From the NCBI GenBank assembly GCA_029718625.1, contig CM056391.1:5787158-5851157 (forward strand): a DNA stretch of 64,000 nucleotides, written 5' to 3'. This document shows positions 44,221 through 56,700 of this stretch, one piece after another. How positions within the stretch are numbered: the stretch's first letter is position 1; each line of letters opens with the position of its first letter. The notes under the pieces were generated by a model, which saw nothing but the letters and a program-made list of their open reading frames with translations, was not told where the DNA came from and did no database searches. The position numbers and the translations under genes were made by a program. Source of the stretch: Synaphobranchus kaupii (lineage: Eukaryota > Chordata > Actinopteri > Anguilliformes > Synaphobranchidae).

Positions 44221-46721
44221 ATGTCTGATTCCGTTGCTTTCCACGCGCAGCTAGCTGCCATCATTGATGTTTTAGCAGTGTCTGCCGTTGCAGAAATCTC
44301 CAAACTCGTAGACGATGGTTATGCACTTCTGCGCTTGGAAGTCTCTCAAAGCCATAAGCAGAATGAGGTTTTGAAAAGGCGATTGAGGATGATGGAGCAC
44401 AGGGTTGCGCGAGGGTTGATCCAGGTTGAGCGAGCCGGACTGCAAGATAACTTAGTAAATAATCGCACTGGAGTCCAGATATTCGGGAGATCTAAGAAAA
44501 TGACAGGTACGAAAACGTACAGTATTGCAAGCTTGTCGTTTTGTATTGTGCATTTACAACCTGCTTGAATTTTGGGTAGCTAACGTTAGCTATATAATGA
44601 CGTTCAACGAGGACTGGACTGCAATAATTGCGTCCTGCTTTTAATGTATCGATGCCCAACGTATTAGAAAGGTCATCGACATCGATGGTTAGGACTTAGG
44701 ACATTTGGTTGGTTGTCAATGATAACTCTTAATAAATTTCGCAATAGAGGGTTGTTTTGTGACTGAAGAGGGACTGCTTGGGAAAGGGATGAATATCACA
44801 CATTGGAGCGATGGAGAGCCGCCAGCCGGGCATGAGGGATGCACTCCGGGACAGCCTGTCACGAGTCGCGTGCGGGTCAGTTATCGTTGTGCTTCTGACT
44901 ATTTTAGGTTTCTAATATTGGGTTGATGATTCCGTATTATTCGTATCTCTCCCGCGTTGTTGTTCTATTGCAGCCGGCCGAGGTGGAGAAGACGAAGCCT
45001 AAATTATCCCTTATTAAAAGCGAGAAATCTGAAGAGGACCCGAGACACGGCGAAACTCTGAGAGAGCCGAAGTCCAGTGGGGAGAGTATGCGCAGTGTTT
45101 TTGCACGTTTCCTTAAAGTCATTATGTCCATAAATTACGTCTCTACATTTTTAGAAATGTAGAAAGAGTGCGGCCACACACGTGCACGACTTTGTATTCA
45201 GCAGCCCTCTCATGTTATTCTCGTCAGTGAGAATCCAACCCGCACCTCCTTCCTCTGTCAAATTGTTAATAAATGGCCACATAGTCCGGTCATCAGAGTT
45301 CATTGGCCTCATCAAACATCAGTTTAGAACAGTGTGCACGTGTCTACTTTTGATGGAAGGGTCTAGTACACAGTAAACATGCATAATGGGTACAAGCTTG
45401 TGCTTTTTATTTTTTAAATTCAGCTGTGTTCTTATTTACATTTTTTATTACATATTTTGTTTTTGCATACACATGCAATTGATATCCATTGCCTATGCTA
45501 GCTACTCTCATGCCAGTAAGAGTTAAGGAGTTAGTATTGTTATATTTAATAACCAATTTCCTCTGTGTGCTGGATTCAGTCTTCCCTCCAGGAGCCGTGG
45601 AGTGGAGGGCAGGCAGCAGGGAAAAGCGTCCCGTTCAGGAAACGCAGAATAAACCAGCAAATCACACAGAGGAGCTCACTGAGCAGCACAGGACCAGACG
45701 CGCTGTTTGGGAGGTCAGTGGACTGGAATCTGCTCTCAAAGCAGAGGGAGAGAGCGAGTGTGTGGAGTCGCCCCAGCACGGAGGAACTGAACACAGGGCA
45801 GAAGTACTGAACAGGCTGGACTCTGAGTTTGTCATGTTTGAAAGACCAGGCCAGCTGGGGTCTTACTGTACACAAGAAAATGTGGAAGCTGGGGGTCAAA
45901 ATCCATCAGAAATTACCTCAGAGCTCCAGCTGGATCACGTAACCAAGGAGGCTGCTGGGAAAAGCCTGTCCTCATTAGCATCGCAAGATCGGAAAACTGA
46001 CATTGTAATAATGGACTCTGTACCAGTCAAAATGGAGGACACAGTGCAGATTCAGTCCTTTTGGAACATGGAGTCCCACTCAGGAGCGTTTGAGATGCAG
46101 TGGAGAGGCAGTGGTGATGAACGTACCACCAGCATTTGTACCCCCTATACAGATGTGATAGTCCCAGAGAACTTGGCACTGCCACACACTGATCAACCAG
46201 ATGTGCATGGATGCGTGTCCTATGAAAATAATCTTTTCCCATCAAAAAGTCCAATGACCACTGGTGCCGTAGGAACAAGAAAGGAAAGATACGTGTGTAA
46301 ATATTGTGGGAAGAGTTGCACTCGTGCAAGTGATCTCAAAGTACACCAAAGGGTTCACACTGGAGAGAAACCATTCAGTTGCTCACAGTGTGGAAAAAGA
46401 TTCAGTCAGTCATGTAGCCTTAAAAAACATAAGGTTATTCACACCGGGGAGAAGCCATTTAGCTGTCTTCAGTGTGGAAAGCAGTTTTCTGATTCAAGCA
46501 ATCTAAGTAAACACAAGAGTATTCACACAGGGGATAGACCATATAGCTGTTCACAGTGTGGGAAGAAGTTCAAGCAGCCATGTTATCTGAAAACTCACAT
46601 GAGGATCCACACTGGAGATAAATCATTTATCTGTGCTTATTGTGGGAAGGTATTTGCTTCAAAGTACAGTCTTAAATTACATCAGGTGAAAAACCATCTG
46701 GCTCCATATTCTGTGCAGTGA
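44221..46721 (+). CDS. C2H2 zinc-finger protein, unit D (551 aa)
   Basis: Exons 44221-44506, 44748-44875, 44974-45085 and 45592-46721. Exon 1 is the most diverged N-terminal domain (FHAQLAAIIDVLAVSAVAEI, LVDDGYALLRLEVSQS). Exon 3 carries SLIKSEKSEED. The last exon has RRAVWEVSGLESALKAEGE, the linker start RLDSEFVMFERPGQLGSYCT (45816 onward; it diverges after YCTQ), DIVIMDSVPVKMED (45999-46040) and five fingers from about residue 408 (helices RASDLKV, QSCSLKK, DSSNLSK, QPCYLKT, SKYSLKL). Finger 1 reads KSCTRAS, with Cys in place of the usual core Phe. A second acceptor 12 nt upstream (TTCAG before TCTTCCCTCCAG) is also in frame; the downstream one was chosen because paralogues begin with GA(G/A) there. 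Confidence 0.87.
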
Positions 46722-47006
46722 GATTCCTCAGATGGTATTGTTAAAAATCAGGAAAAAGCAATGTTGTCTTTTAATGATGTTAAAATGCTATTCAAGTTCA
46801 CAAAGAATAATATATTATGTATTATTATATATGTGTGCAATTCCCCTTGTATGTATTTTGTGCATAATCAGCAGATTTCCTTTGCTTCCTCTAAAAAGAG
46901 CAGTTTGCTGTATATTTGCTTGGTACGTTTAAAGGCAGACTGCACCTAAAAATTTAATTCTGAGCACATTGTATGTTGTTTTTTTTAATTAGATTTTTTT
47001 TATCAC

Positions 47007-47012
47007 AATAAA
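47007..47012 (+). terminator. Candidate poly(A) signal for unit D
   Basis: AATAAA 286 bp after the stop codon of unit D, followed by a GT-rich stretch (GTTGTATGTGTGG). Confidence 0.5.
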
Positions 47013-48132
47013 AGTGAATCAGACTGTTGTATGTGTGGACCTTGCTCCATTTGCACAGTATGGCAAAGAAATAACAGGGGCCACTGATGTGACTGAATAT
47101 TTTTGTGTGGAAGTACTGGCCCTCATTCTGTAGTCTCGCTGGATATTTAGGCTCCAACGTTCAGCCCTCTCACCTTCATATGTTCTAGATGGTTCTTCTG
47201 TCAATTTCAAGAATTTCCAGTTTTACGCTGCCGACCTGGCCCTGTGGGGATGAGTTCATGTCCCTGCAATGCTGAATGGAAAACCAGAATTTGGTTCACA
47301 CATACAGCGTGACGGCGCTTTGCCTAAACCTCACTCACCACATTGGTGTCAGCAGTGGGATATTTCCACGTGAGCAGGAGTGTACCCACCCTCCACTCCA
47401 CCCTTTGACTGGCCTTGTACAGGAGGTAAAATGTAGAGTGATAGGCCAGGTCCAGGTTTGTGTTCCATGTCCAATGAAATGACTCATCACCTCCCGAAGG
47501 ATCCATCCCACACAACAATGTGCACTAAGCTCACAGTGTACAGGAGGAATAATGCAGGTACAAATGTGTATTAAACCTTAAATATGTTTATAAAGTGGGA
47601 CCCCCGTTTGGCAGTGGAATTGTTGGACAGACAGCGTCTCCAGTCTCCGTGCTGATATTGGTCATTTGTGACATCTTCACACCTGACAAATGAACCTGGG
47701 AAATTACAACAACAAAAAAACTATGTCCGTCTTGCAAATGTGTTTTAGAAATCCTAAACATTAAAGACACTAGTAACTACAAATACTTATGCAAACAGAA
47801 TATAAATTATGTGCATGAAATGGACTTTATTGGATTTAATCTATGGATTTGGGATTGGAATACATTTAGTTTATAATAGGAGTTTAGTGACCCGGTATTT
47901 GGGAAGTCAGTTGATTGGAGACATCCCTCAATGCAGAACCAGAAAATGAGAGTATCATCCAGAAATCCGTTCTGCGCGCGACGCAGGGGTTACAGAATAA
48001 CATCGAAACGGTAAATGAATGAAGCGCTTCTCATTGTAGGATAAAGGCGAGAGGAGCACGATAAACTGTGCGTTCCTTTTTGAGTGTTTACGGTACAACA
48101 TCAATTTCGTCATCGCTGCTCCGTTCAGCAGC

Positions 48133-48140
48133 CCGGAAGT
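48133..48140 (+). promoter_or_regulatory. ETS/GABP-like site 152 bp before unit E start
   Basis: CCGGAAGT, exactly 152 bp upstream of the ATG. The same octamer is at the same distance in unit H. Motif match only. Confidence 0.4.
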
Positions 48141-48284
48141 AATTGTTGGCCTTGTGGATGGCCAAGTGTATGCGTTAATAGTTGTTTCTTCTTGTTTCCA
48201 TAAATAGCATTTTCAGCTAAACAAAAGAGCAAGTTATTTTCTCCGACGATATTTAGAAAAGCGAGTGCAAAGAGACAAGTAACC

Positions 48285-51200
48285 ATGTCGAATTGCGTAG
48301 CTTTTCATACACAGATAGCCTCCATTATGGAGGTTTTGGCGAATGCGGCCGTGGCAGAGATCTGCCAAGTTGTGGACGATGGGTACGCGGTTCTGCGCCT
48401 GGAAATGTCTCAATATCAGAAGGAGAACAAGGCTTTGAAAAGGAGGCTACAAGTGATGGAGCGGCAGACCGCGCGCCGATGCGCAGAGAGAGGAGGAACG
48501 CGAGCGACCGTCCTAAACACTCGCTTTGCAGACGGAGCGCAGGGTTGTCGTAAATTAAGAGAAACAACAAGGGGTAAGTTAAGTCATCTTGTTACACCTG
48601 TGTTTGCTACCTAAAAGCGTCTAATGAGCTTCAGTAGGCTACATTCAACAATTTCACCTCACTGTAACTCCGAATATATCTTCAGTCTTCAATACAATCT
48701 CGCAGTGGGCTCAAATGCTGCTGATTTAGCTCGCAGGCCGTATCCATTAGTTGACGATGTTTATTTCTTGCTTATCCGTCACAACGCTTTCAGCGGAGGG
48801 GCATTTTCAAGCTGTGGAGAGAGTCTTGGGTAAGCGGATAGACATCAGTCTGAAGAGAGACGACCAACTCATTGTTCTGGATGAAGAGGACACTCCTGCG
48901 GAGCCCGTGGCCAGGAGCGACGGGGTCACCTCGCATCAAAATGCCGCGAGCACAGCGGTATTTCACGTGATACTATCTAATATCTAATTCAGGATTAGCC
49001 TACACATGGAATAAAAGTTTTTAGTTGAGCATAGGCTAGTTTTCTTAATTGTATATAGGCTACCCTGTTTCTCTTGAGAAAGGAAGATATTTTAACGTAC
49101 AAAAATACTGAACAAGTAGGCTAGATGCTTGTGCAAGTGTGATTAGAAATGACAAAAGTTAATGGTGGCATATACTGCTCTCTCATATCTGATTGTAGTG
49201 TGGGTTTCATTTTCTGACTTGTGAACATATGTTGGCCAATATTTGTAATGAATTTTGTGTAGTGCTGTACAGGTTGTTTTCAGCTCTGGAAATATGCAGA
49301 TGAATGCTCTTTTACAGTGTGCAGAGATGGAGGAAGGGAGGACTGATTCACTTCTTATTAAGGAGGAGACCCTCAAAGAGAACCACCAGGGGGAGCTAAA
49401 GAATGGGGAGGAGAGTAAGTTGGGGAGTGGGGGCAGTAGTGGCAGTGTCGTTATACTGAACACAGCGGGGCTGCATTTGAATCCAATTTAACACGCTCCC
49501 TTCCCTTGCTGTCTTCCCTCGAGGGAGCTATCTTGTGACGCAAATTGCTCCATGCAGCAAGCTAACTCAAAAGGTGCTCTGCAAGGGAAGTTTGACGAGA
49601 AACAAACAAACGGAACCGAAACGCCCTCGCAACATTTCGGAAGTGCAACGCCATAGAGTTGAAATGTGACCGCCACATAGTTCTGTGGTGACCGCCCACT
49701 TTTTCCATGTGGAGCATTGTATTGTGGGATTCCCTTCTTGCTGGAAGCTTGCATTTTATACCCTTGGTGGAAGGGAGGATAAACAAGGGAGCGAAGGAAT
49801 ATAATTACTCCCTCTCCTTTCTTAAATTGGATCCGAATCACACTTGGTGTGGCTGCCATATTTCATCCTGGCATTTTGGGGATTCCCCCTTGAAGCAAGG
49901 AAAGGGAACGACAGGAAGAAAGGATACATTTCGGATCCGAACGCAGCCCAGGGGGATATTTCACGAAGCAGGCTTACTGAGTTAGCTGGAACCCTTGCAA
50001 ATCTGGAACATGGACTGAAGTAAAAAAGCTGTTCCAGGTTTTACTTCATGCAGTTATCCAGCTAACTCAGTAATTCTGCTTTGTATTGTAGCCCCCTGGG
50101 GGGGTATTTCACGTAGCAGGATTACTGAGTTAGCTGGATAACTGCACTGAGTAAAACCCGGAGCTGTTCTTTTTACTTAAGTCCATGTTCCAGATTTGGG
50201 AAGCTTCTGGGTTTTACTCAGCACAGTTATCCAGCTAACTCAGTAATCCTGCTTTGTGATACAGTCCCTGGAGGCAATGTGCTGATCTTACAGCTTTAAA
50301 CTAACAGAGGGTAAAAGAGGCTTGGTCTTTTTTGGTCCTGATATCAGATGAGATGGAAGAAAGCTCACATTGTTTATTTTGGTTCTGACTACTAATTACC
50401 TAATCAGAATACCCCCACCTGCAGTGTTGCATTGGTTTTTAATGGTTCTTTCTACTTAATGGTTGTGTTGGTTTATAGATTACTGTTCTTTATGTCTTTT
50501 ATATGGGCAGGATCGCTGCTAACTTGGGGGAAATGTTACCTGCTGCTTTCACATCAACTCTGTGGCTGGTAAACTTTTTATTCCCATAAAATTAACTTTA
50601 TTTGTGTTGTTTCTTTATCTCAAGGAGAGGTGGAGTCGAAGGCTGGAAACGGGGGAAGCCCTCGTGGTGCAGAACCACAGACTGCATCAGCAAAACAAGA
50701 GAAGCTGAATGACCAGCAGCCCAGGGCTAAACACGGTGTTTGGGAGGTCAGTGGACTTGAGTCTGGCCTTGTAGCTGATGCGGAGAAAGAAAGCTTAAAG
50801 TCCCTTCAACACAGGGGACCTGAACCGAGAACGCAAAGGCCGAACAGGCTGGACTCTGAGTTTGTAATGTTTGAAAGACCAGGCCAGCTGGGGTCTTACT
50901 GTACACAAGGGGGCGCCGTCACGGAGACAGAGGATCCGTGTTGCTCTTACTCTACAGAAACGGGACCACAGAGCCTGTCCTATCATTCAGAGATGAGGTC
51001 ATTTTCTGTTACAGAGGAAGGGGCAGGGAATAGCCTTTCCCCTTTGGGTCCTCTCGACTGGAAGCCTGACATTGTAGTGGTGGACTCTACCCCAGTTAAA
51101 CTGGAGCCTGAGAGGCCATCTACATGGAACACGGCGGCCATTTTAGGAATGGGTAACGCACAACAAGGACCTTTTGAAGGGATTGGGGAGAGCGGGGAAA

Positions 51201-51646
51201 TGCTTCCGGAAAGCGTCAGCAGCATTTGCCTTCCGCCTGTCCAAATGACAGAGGGAGAAAAGGCCAGCAACGGGACTCGTCACAGAGTCAACGCAAGTGA
51301 GAAACGTTTGTTCTACACGTACTTTGAGAGAGGATTTGGACGCGGAAAAGACAACGGAATGCAACAGACTGTGAACACGGAGGAGAGACAGTTCGTTTGT
51401 ACCCAGTGCGGAAAGCATTTTGCCCATTCGGCTAATCTTAAGAGACATCAGAGAGTTCACACGGGAGAGAAACCGTACAGCTGTACACAGTGTGAGAAGC
51501 GTTTCTCTCATCAGCATCAACTTAAAATGCACCAAAGGGTCCACACTGGAGAGAGACCCTTCAACTGCACCCACTGTGGAAAGCGATTCACTCAGTCGAG
51601 TCATATTAAAAGACATCTGCTTGTTCACACAGGAGAACTAATGTAG
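48285..51646 (+). CDS. C2H2 zinc-finger protein, unit E (523 aa)
   Basis: Exons 48285-48573, 48794-48957, 49318-49414 and 50625-51646. Exon 1 has FHTQIASIMEVLANAAVAEI and VVDDGYAVLRLEMSQYQKEN. Exon 2 is the longest of the family (164 nt) and its donor GTATTT is weak. Exon 3 has DSLLIKEETLKENHQGE. The last exon, entered through an unusual CAAG acceptor, has VWEVSGLESGLVADAEKE, the full SEFVMFERPGQLGSYCTQGG linker (50842-50990), DIVVVDSTPVKLEPE and, near its end, a decayed finger (51307-51375, YTYFERGFGRGKDN, lacking its Cys and His pairs) followed by three intact fingers (HSANLKR, HQHQLKM, QSSHIKR). It probably binds DNA through these three. The intron before the last exon holds three MITE-like elements. 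Confidence 0.86.
49495..49915. mobile_element. Possible 420-bp MITE
   Basis: The left CGCTCCCTTCCCTTGCTG and right AGCAAGGAAAGGGAACG are imperfectly inverted. The interior is non-coding. Weak evidence, since no target duplication was seen. Confidence 0.4.
49949..50099. mobile_element. Palindromic MITE, TTAGCTGGATAACTGCA family, copy 2
   Basis: GATATTTCACGAAGCAGGCT ... CAGTTATCCAGCTAACTCAG, rearranged in the middle (AAATCTGGAACATGGACTGA is inverted relative to the other copies). It abuts copy 3. Confidence 0.8.
50100..50272. mobile_element. Palindromic MITE, TTAGCTGGATAACTGCA family, copy 3
   Basis: GGGTATTTCACGTAGCAGGA ... TTAGCTGGATAACTGCACTG and its mirror CAGTTATCCAGCTAACTCAG ... CCTGCTTTGTGATACAGTCC. 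Head to tail with copy 2. Confidence 0.87.
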
Positions 51647-51766
51647 CTGCACGGTTTGCAGAAAGTGATTTTCTGAGATCTGTAACCGTGCAGGATGCCA
51701 GAGTTTTCCCACAAGAAAGTACAAGGATATAATTTTTTTTACATTTTTTAAAATAATTCTTCAGGT

Positions 51767-51959
51767 CAGTGGTCCCCAACCCTGTTCCTGGATATCTACT
51801 ATCCTGTAGGTTTTCACTCCAACCCTAAAATGCACACCTCATTCAACAGCTAGAGATCTCGTTGAGTTGCTAATTAGGAGAATCACGTGTGCATACTTAG
51901 GGTTGAAAGGAAAACCTACAGGATGGTAGATCTCCAGGAACAGGGGTCGGGGACCACTG
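51767..51959. mobile_element. hAT-type MITE, 193 bp, 8-bp duplication
   Basis: The ends CAGTGGTCCCCAACCCTGTT and CAGGGGTCGGGGACCACTG are inverted; flanks CTTCAGGT and TTTCAGGT agree at seven of eight bases, as for hAT insertion. The interior has a long inverted repeat around CCTGTAGGTTTTC/GAAAACCTACAGG. It is in the 3' flank of unit E. Confidence 0.85.
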
Positions 51960-52741
51960 TTTCAGGTGATGTTCATAAAAATGACTGTGTTAGTTCGGAG
52001 AAAACCAAAGCCATTCACTTGTACTGTGAGGGAACTTTATTTTATATGGGTGGAGTGTACGCCCAGTTGTATATGGGCTTCCACACATTTCTAATGCAGT
52101 TTTATCAGCTTTATCCCTGTAGACGTGTGATAACTCACACTGGAGTGAGTGGAGATCTTGAGAGCTTGTGAGGCACTTGTATTGAGGGAAATTTTATATT
52201 TTCAAGCTGGAGTGCAAAGTAAGCAAATGATTTTAGTGTGGTTATATGTTTCTATTTGAAGAGGTGCCTGATTAAAAAAGTTAGTGAAAATAATGCTGAA
52301 CATTGTAATAACTAATGTATTTACATGTTACTAACTGTATATTTATTACTCAATTTGTGTGTGTAAAGATTGTCCACTTATATTTTAATGCATAGATGAA
52401 ATGAATGGAAATCATACAGGTAAGTAAATGCTGAGTGGAAGATCCATAATCTAATTGAGTGTGAAATTTATATTATAAACAAGATGTAAACGACTTCTTT
52501 TTCTGTTACGAAAATGTATTTTTGTTTTTCAGTTGTGAATATATTCATTGAGCTTTTGTGTGATGCCATTTCACAAGAAATCTTAAAATGTTTGCATATG
52601 TATTGCATACGTATTTTAAATTGGAAATCATTTGTTATGAAAAATATGATTAATCCATAGGTATGTGTCCAAGATCTTTTATTTCAATCTTCAAACTGAA
52701 CTGTATTTTTAAGTAACCTTTTTTAAAATTAATCTGAGAGC

Positions 52742-52747
52742 AATAAA
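52742..52747 (+). terminator. Possible distal poly(A) signal for unit E
   Basis: AATAAA 1.1 kb after the unit E stop, the first good match I found; distance makes it uncertain. Confidence 0.3.
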
Positions 52748-52761
52748 AACATTCTTCTAAG

Positions 52762-52930
52762 CAGGGGCGTAACCAGGACCTAAAAAATACAGAGGTTGCC
52801 TTGGGCGGGGGGAGTCAGGCCAGGGTATGCTAAAATGAGGGTTATGCAAAAAAATGGAAATGGCCGTTAAAAAAATAAATAAATACAGAGGACATGATCT
52901 TGGTGTCCTCAATTTGTAGTTACGGCTCTG
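52762..52930. mobile_element. hAT-type MITE, 169 bp, partial 8-bp duplication
   Basis: The ends CAGGGGCGTAACCA and TAGTTACGGCTCTG are inverted. The flanks CTTCTAAG and CTTCTACA share six of eight bases. CAGGGGCGTAAC is typical of hAT ends. Confidence 0.75.
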
Positions 52931-53720
52931 CTTCTACAGTAAAATTAATAAAAAAATATTTGGGACACATTGAGCTGCAGTCAAGATAAATTGTATTGGG
53001 GGGTGGTGTGTGTGTAAAACTGTAAAGTTGGGTAAATCCGTTCTGTATTGTGGGCCAACTTTGTAGAATATGTCACAAAATACAAAAAATAAAAATAAAA
53101 TAAAAAAAGTTAAAAAAAATACACTGTAAACACCTAAATCATATTCATTCACCTCATAGACTTACGAGACTTCTGCCCCAGAGCACTAGCTGCCACATCA
53201 GCATATGGGGTAAGTTGCAGTGACATTTTCAAGCACAGTTAAACAGTAGACACACTTTTCGTGTTTATCCTTTAATGTGATTTAAAAAAAACATATTTGT
53301 AAGCAGCTGAGTTGATTGATTAATTGACAAGCAGCACGCGGTATCCATAGTTTGACGTGGCCTGAAAAGAAATATCCATTTTCCAAATCAAACTCCAACG
53401 CGGTAGGTGGCACTATGGGCGTGTATGCCTGTTTTAAAAAAGCCGTTGAAATTCATTGAAGAGGAAAAAGCCAAGGTAGTATTCGTTGTAAACACGTAGG
53501 GTAACCTAGAGTTTTGTTTAGGATATTTACGGTAATGTATCAATCAATGTCTGGTTTTCTGTAAATCTCCCCTTAGCTACCAAAGGCAATCTAGAAGTAA
53601 CTAATGAAATGTGTTATACAATATGAATATGACTTACGTTAATTGGCAAGGTTCTGCATTTCAGACTTCGTAAAAGAACACAAGAAGGTTTAAAAGACTG
53701 CGAAGAGTGCCAAACGAACA
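52931..53720. other. Flank and promoter region of unit F
   Basis: AT-rich sequence without coding signal. No CCGGAAGT site like those of units D, E and H was found before the unit F start. Confidence 0.5.
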
Positions 53721-56700
53721 ATGTCGAATTGTGTTGCGTTTCACACACAGATCGCTTCCATCATGGAGGTGCTGGCCAACGCGGCCGTGGCAGAGATCTG
53801 CAAACTTGTGGACGATGGATATGCGGTTTTACGCTTGGAAATGTCCCACAGCCAGAAAGAGAACGAATCGCTACGGAAGAAACTGCAGGTTTTGGAATTT
53901 CGCGTCGCGCAAGCGTGTAATTTTACCGAGAGAACAAGAACAAAAGCCAGTTCCGTAAATAATCGTCCGAATGGAGGCTCGGTTTTCGATAAGTTTCGAG
54001 GATCAACAACAGCAGGTAGCCAGCAAAACAAATAGCATAACGTTATTCTATGGGTTCTACTACAATCACTGAGTTATGTACTTACATGTTAAGTTGTAAC
54101 TTAATTAAGTAACGGTCGCGATACTCCACAGACCTGACAGTTCATGTTTTGTCTAACGGGACGGCGCTAGCTGTCGTTTATTAAATAGCTAACTTAATTG
54201 TAACACTTCCACTGACCTTCCTATTGTTTCAGAGCCGGATAGCATCCAAAACACCGGGCTTATTGGCGACGGAGAGCCCGCCGCAGAAGACCAGGAAGAG
54301 TCCGTAATGAATGGGAACTCGGTCAGTTTCGATTCTCACCTGTGTACTCAAACAAGCAACCTACAATCTACGTGTTACCATAGCTAGTAAAAACCCACCG
54401 AGGTGCATTGTACTGTATTCGCCAGCTGGACTCCAAACATTGCACACAAAACGATATAAGTTACTGCACTATAAATATACGACACAACCGTTTCGCTTTA
54501 TTTCAGGACAGAACACATTCACTTGCTGACTCTAAAAAAAAAGACAGAAAGTAGCCATTACTGGTTTTATACATTGGGCATTTCGGCACATATCAATTTT
54601 CTGATCATAAATAGGAAAGATATCTTAACCAAAAAAAAAAGATTTCAACATGAAAGTTACTCACAATTACAAACCATGTGTTCTTTTATGCACACTTGCT
54701 TAAATAAGTCTGTTTTGCCAACTAAATGATACTAAGATTTAACAAATGCATGCCATGTGACTCAGAAAGTGCACATGCACGATTCAAAAGTAATACCACC
54801 CTGTTTTCCTACTAACTTTTTCTCAGGAGAATATAGTCTGGATAATTGTGTGAGAGACTAATGAAGGGGAATCGTGGTTCGATTAAACAAATATTATGCG
54901 ATGAAAGTGTTGGATTGCTGGTGTCTAGTGTATAGAACCGTTTTAAACCTTTATGCATTCTGTTTCAATATTTCCATCAAATTTGCATATTTTGCATATT
55001 TCTCCAATATGACGAGCATTTGCATAATGTTTGTGTTCACACAGACCAAAACCTTGTGCATTTCTCATAGATAAGAATTGTAATTTCATGTTGGGTCAGG
55101 GTCAAAATATAATGTAATTTTCTCATAGATAAATATTGTAATTTTCATGTTGGGGCAAGGTCTTGGGTCAGTGGTGAATTTGTGCACAGGAAACCTATTA
55201 TAAACAATAACACCATGTCAAGACGCTCCATAAAGTATTAACATTATTATTGTTAATAATACATGTACTGAGAACAAGATGACAGCTATAAGAAATGTCA
55301 TATGAGTAATTATGTATAAGGATTGTCATACTTTGTGGAGTGCGCCATTTTCAAGTGCAGAATATTAGTCATGAAATTATTTTCTGCTGTTAGATTTAAC
55401 TCTGAACATTTGAAAGTCCACTCTGTTGGGATGACATGAACACTCATACGAGTCCCTCATAGGAAAAATGAAAGATACCAAGATTATTCTTATTATTATT
55501 AGATTCAGATTTTTCTGAATGCTGCTGTTCCAGTTGCCCTCTGTTGATTATTTTTCACAAAATATTATGCTTTCATATGTATGTATTAGATGTCTGGGAA
55601 TTTAAATACTTAATATGTCAATATGCATAAGTACACATCCATCTTCAAAAACATATTTCTTTCATTGGTGGTTTCAGTTATGACAACTTTTTATTTTTAT
55701 TAAAAAAAAAAAAAATCTTTTTGAACTCCTCCTTTTCAACATCTAATGGCATTTCCCATGTACACGCATACACATACACACACACGCACAATCTAAGTGA
55801 TGTTCAGTCAGATTGATGACCTCACTGCTCTTTTATAGTGTGTAGAACCCGGAGCAGGAAGGACTGAAGCGCTTCTTATAAAGGAGGAGAGCGTGGAAGA
55901 GGGAGAGGTGAACACCAGGGAGGAGAGTAAGTAGTATTGGATCAAAGAGTTGGTTTCAATGCATCATTAGGTTATGGTGCTGTTTTGCAAACACATTATT
56001 TCAATTCAATCTTATTTGTGTAGCTCTTTTGTTTACACAGAACTGCCAGAAAGACGCTTTACATCTCCTTGTTTCTTTAAGGACAGCAAAGAATCCCCCC
56101 TCCTTTTGTACTTTAAAATGTTTATTCAGACACAGGGGAAAGAGAGGGTTCCCTATAGAGATGGAATCATAGAATGAATGCCAATAGCAGGGTTTCAAAC
56201 TCCCAAGCGTGCGGGGACGGGGAGACTGGTATATGGCTTTAAGGGCTTGGCCCCTATAGACTGCCCCTGTAGACTGCCCCTGTAGACTGCCCCTGTAGAC
56301 TGCCCCTGTAGACTTCCCCTGTAGACTTCCCTGCACGTCCTGCATTAAACGCTGCAGTTTAAAGTCTCCATGATTGTGACCCGTCACATCGCAGTGAATA
56401 ATATTCATTTTGGCTCTAATCTTCACTCCAGGGCTTGTGGTACTGAGTGACGATGATGACAAAATGGCCGCTGCTCTCGGCAACCAGACTCCTCCTTCTA
56501 AAGGCAGGGAAGCGCCAACTGACCGGCAGAGGACCCGACGCCATGTTTGGGAGGTCAGTGGACCAGAGACCGTCCTCAAAACAGAGCCAGAGAATAATAG
56601 TGTTACCAAGACGCTCCAACACAGAGGAACTGAACACAGGGCAGAAGGACTGAACAGGCTGGACACTGAGTTTGTCATGTTTGAAAGACCAGGCCAGTTG

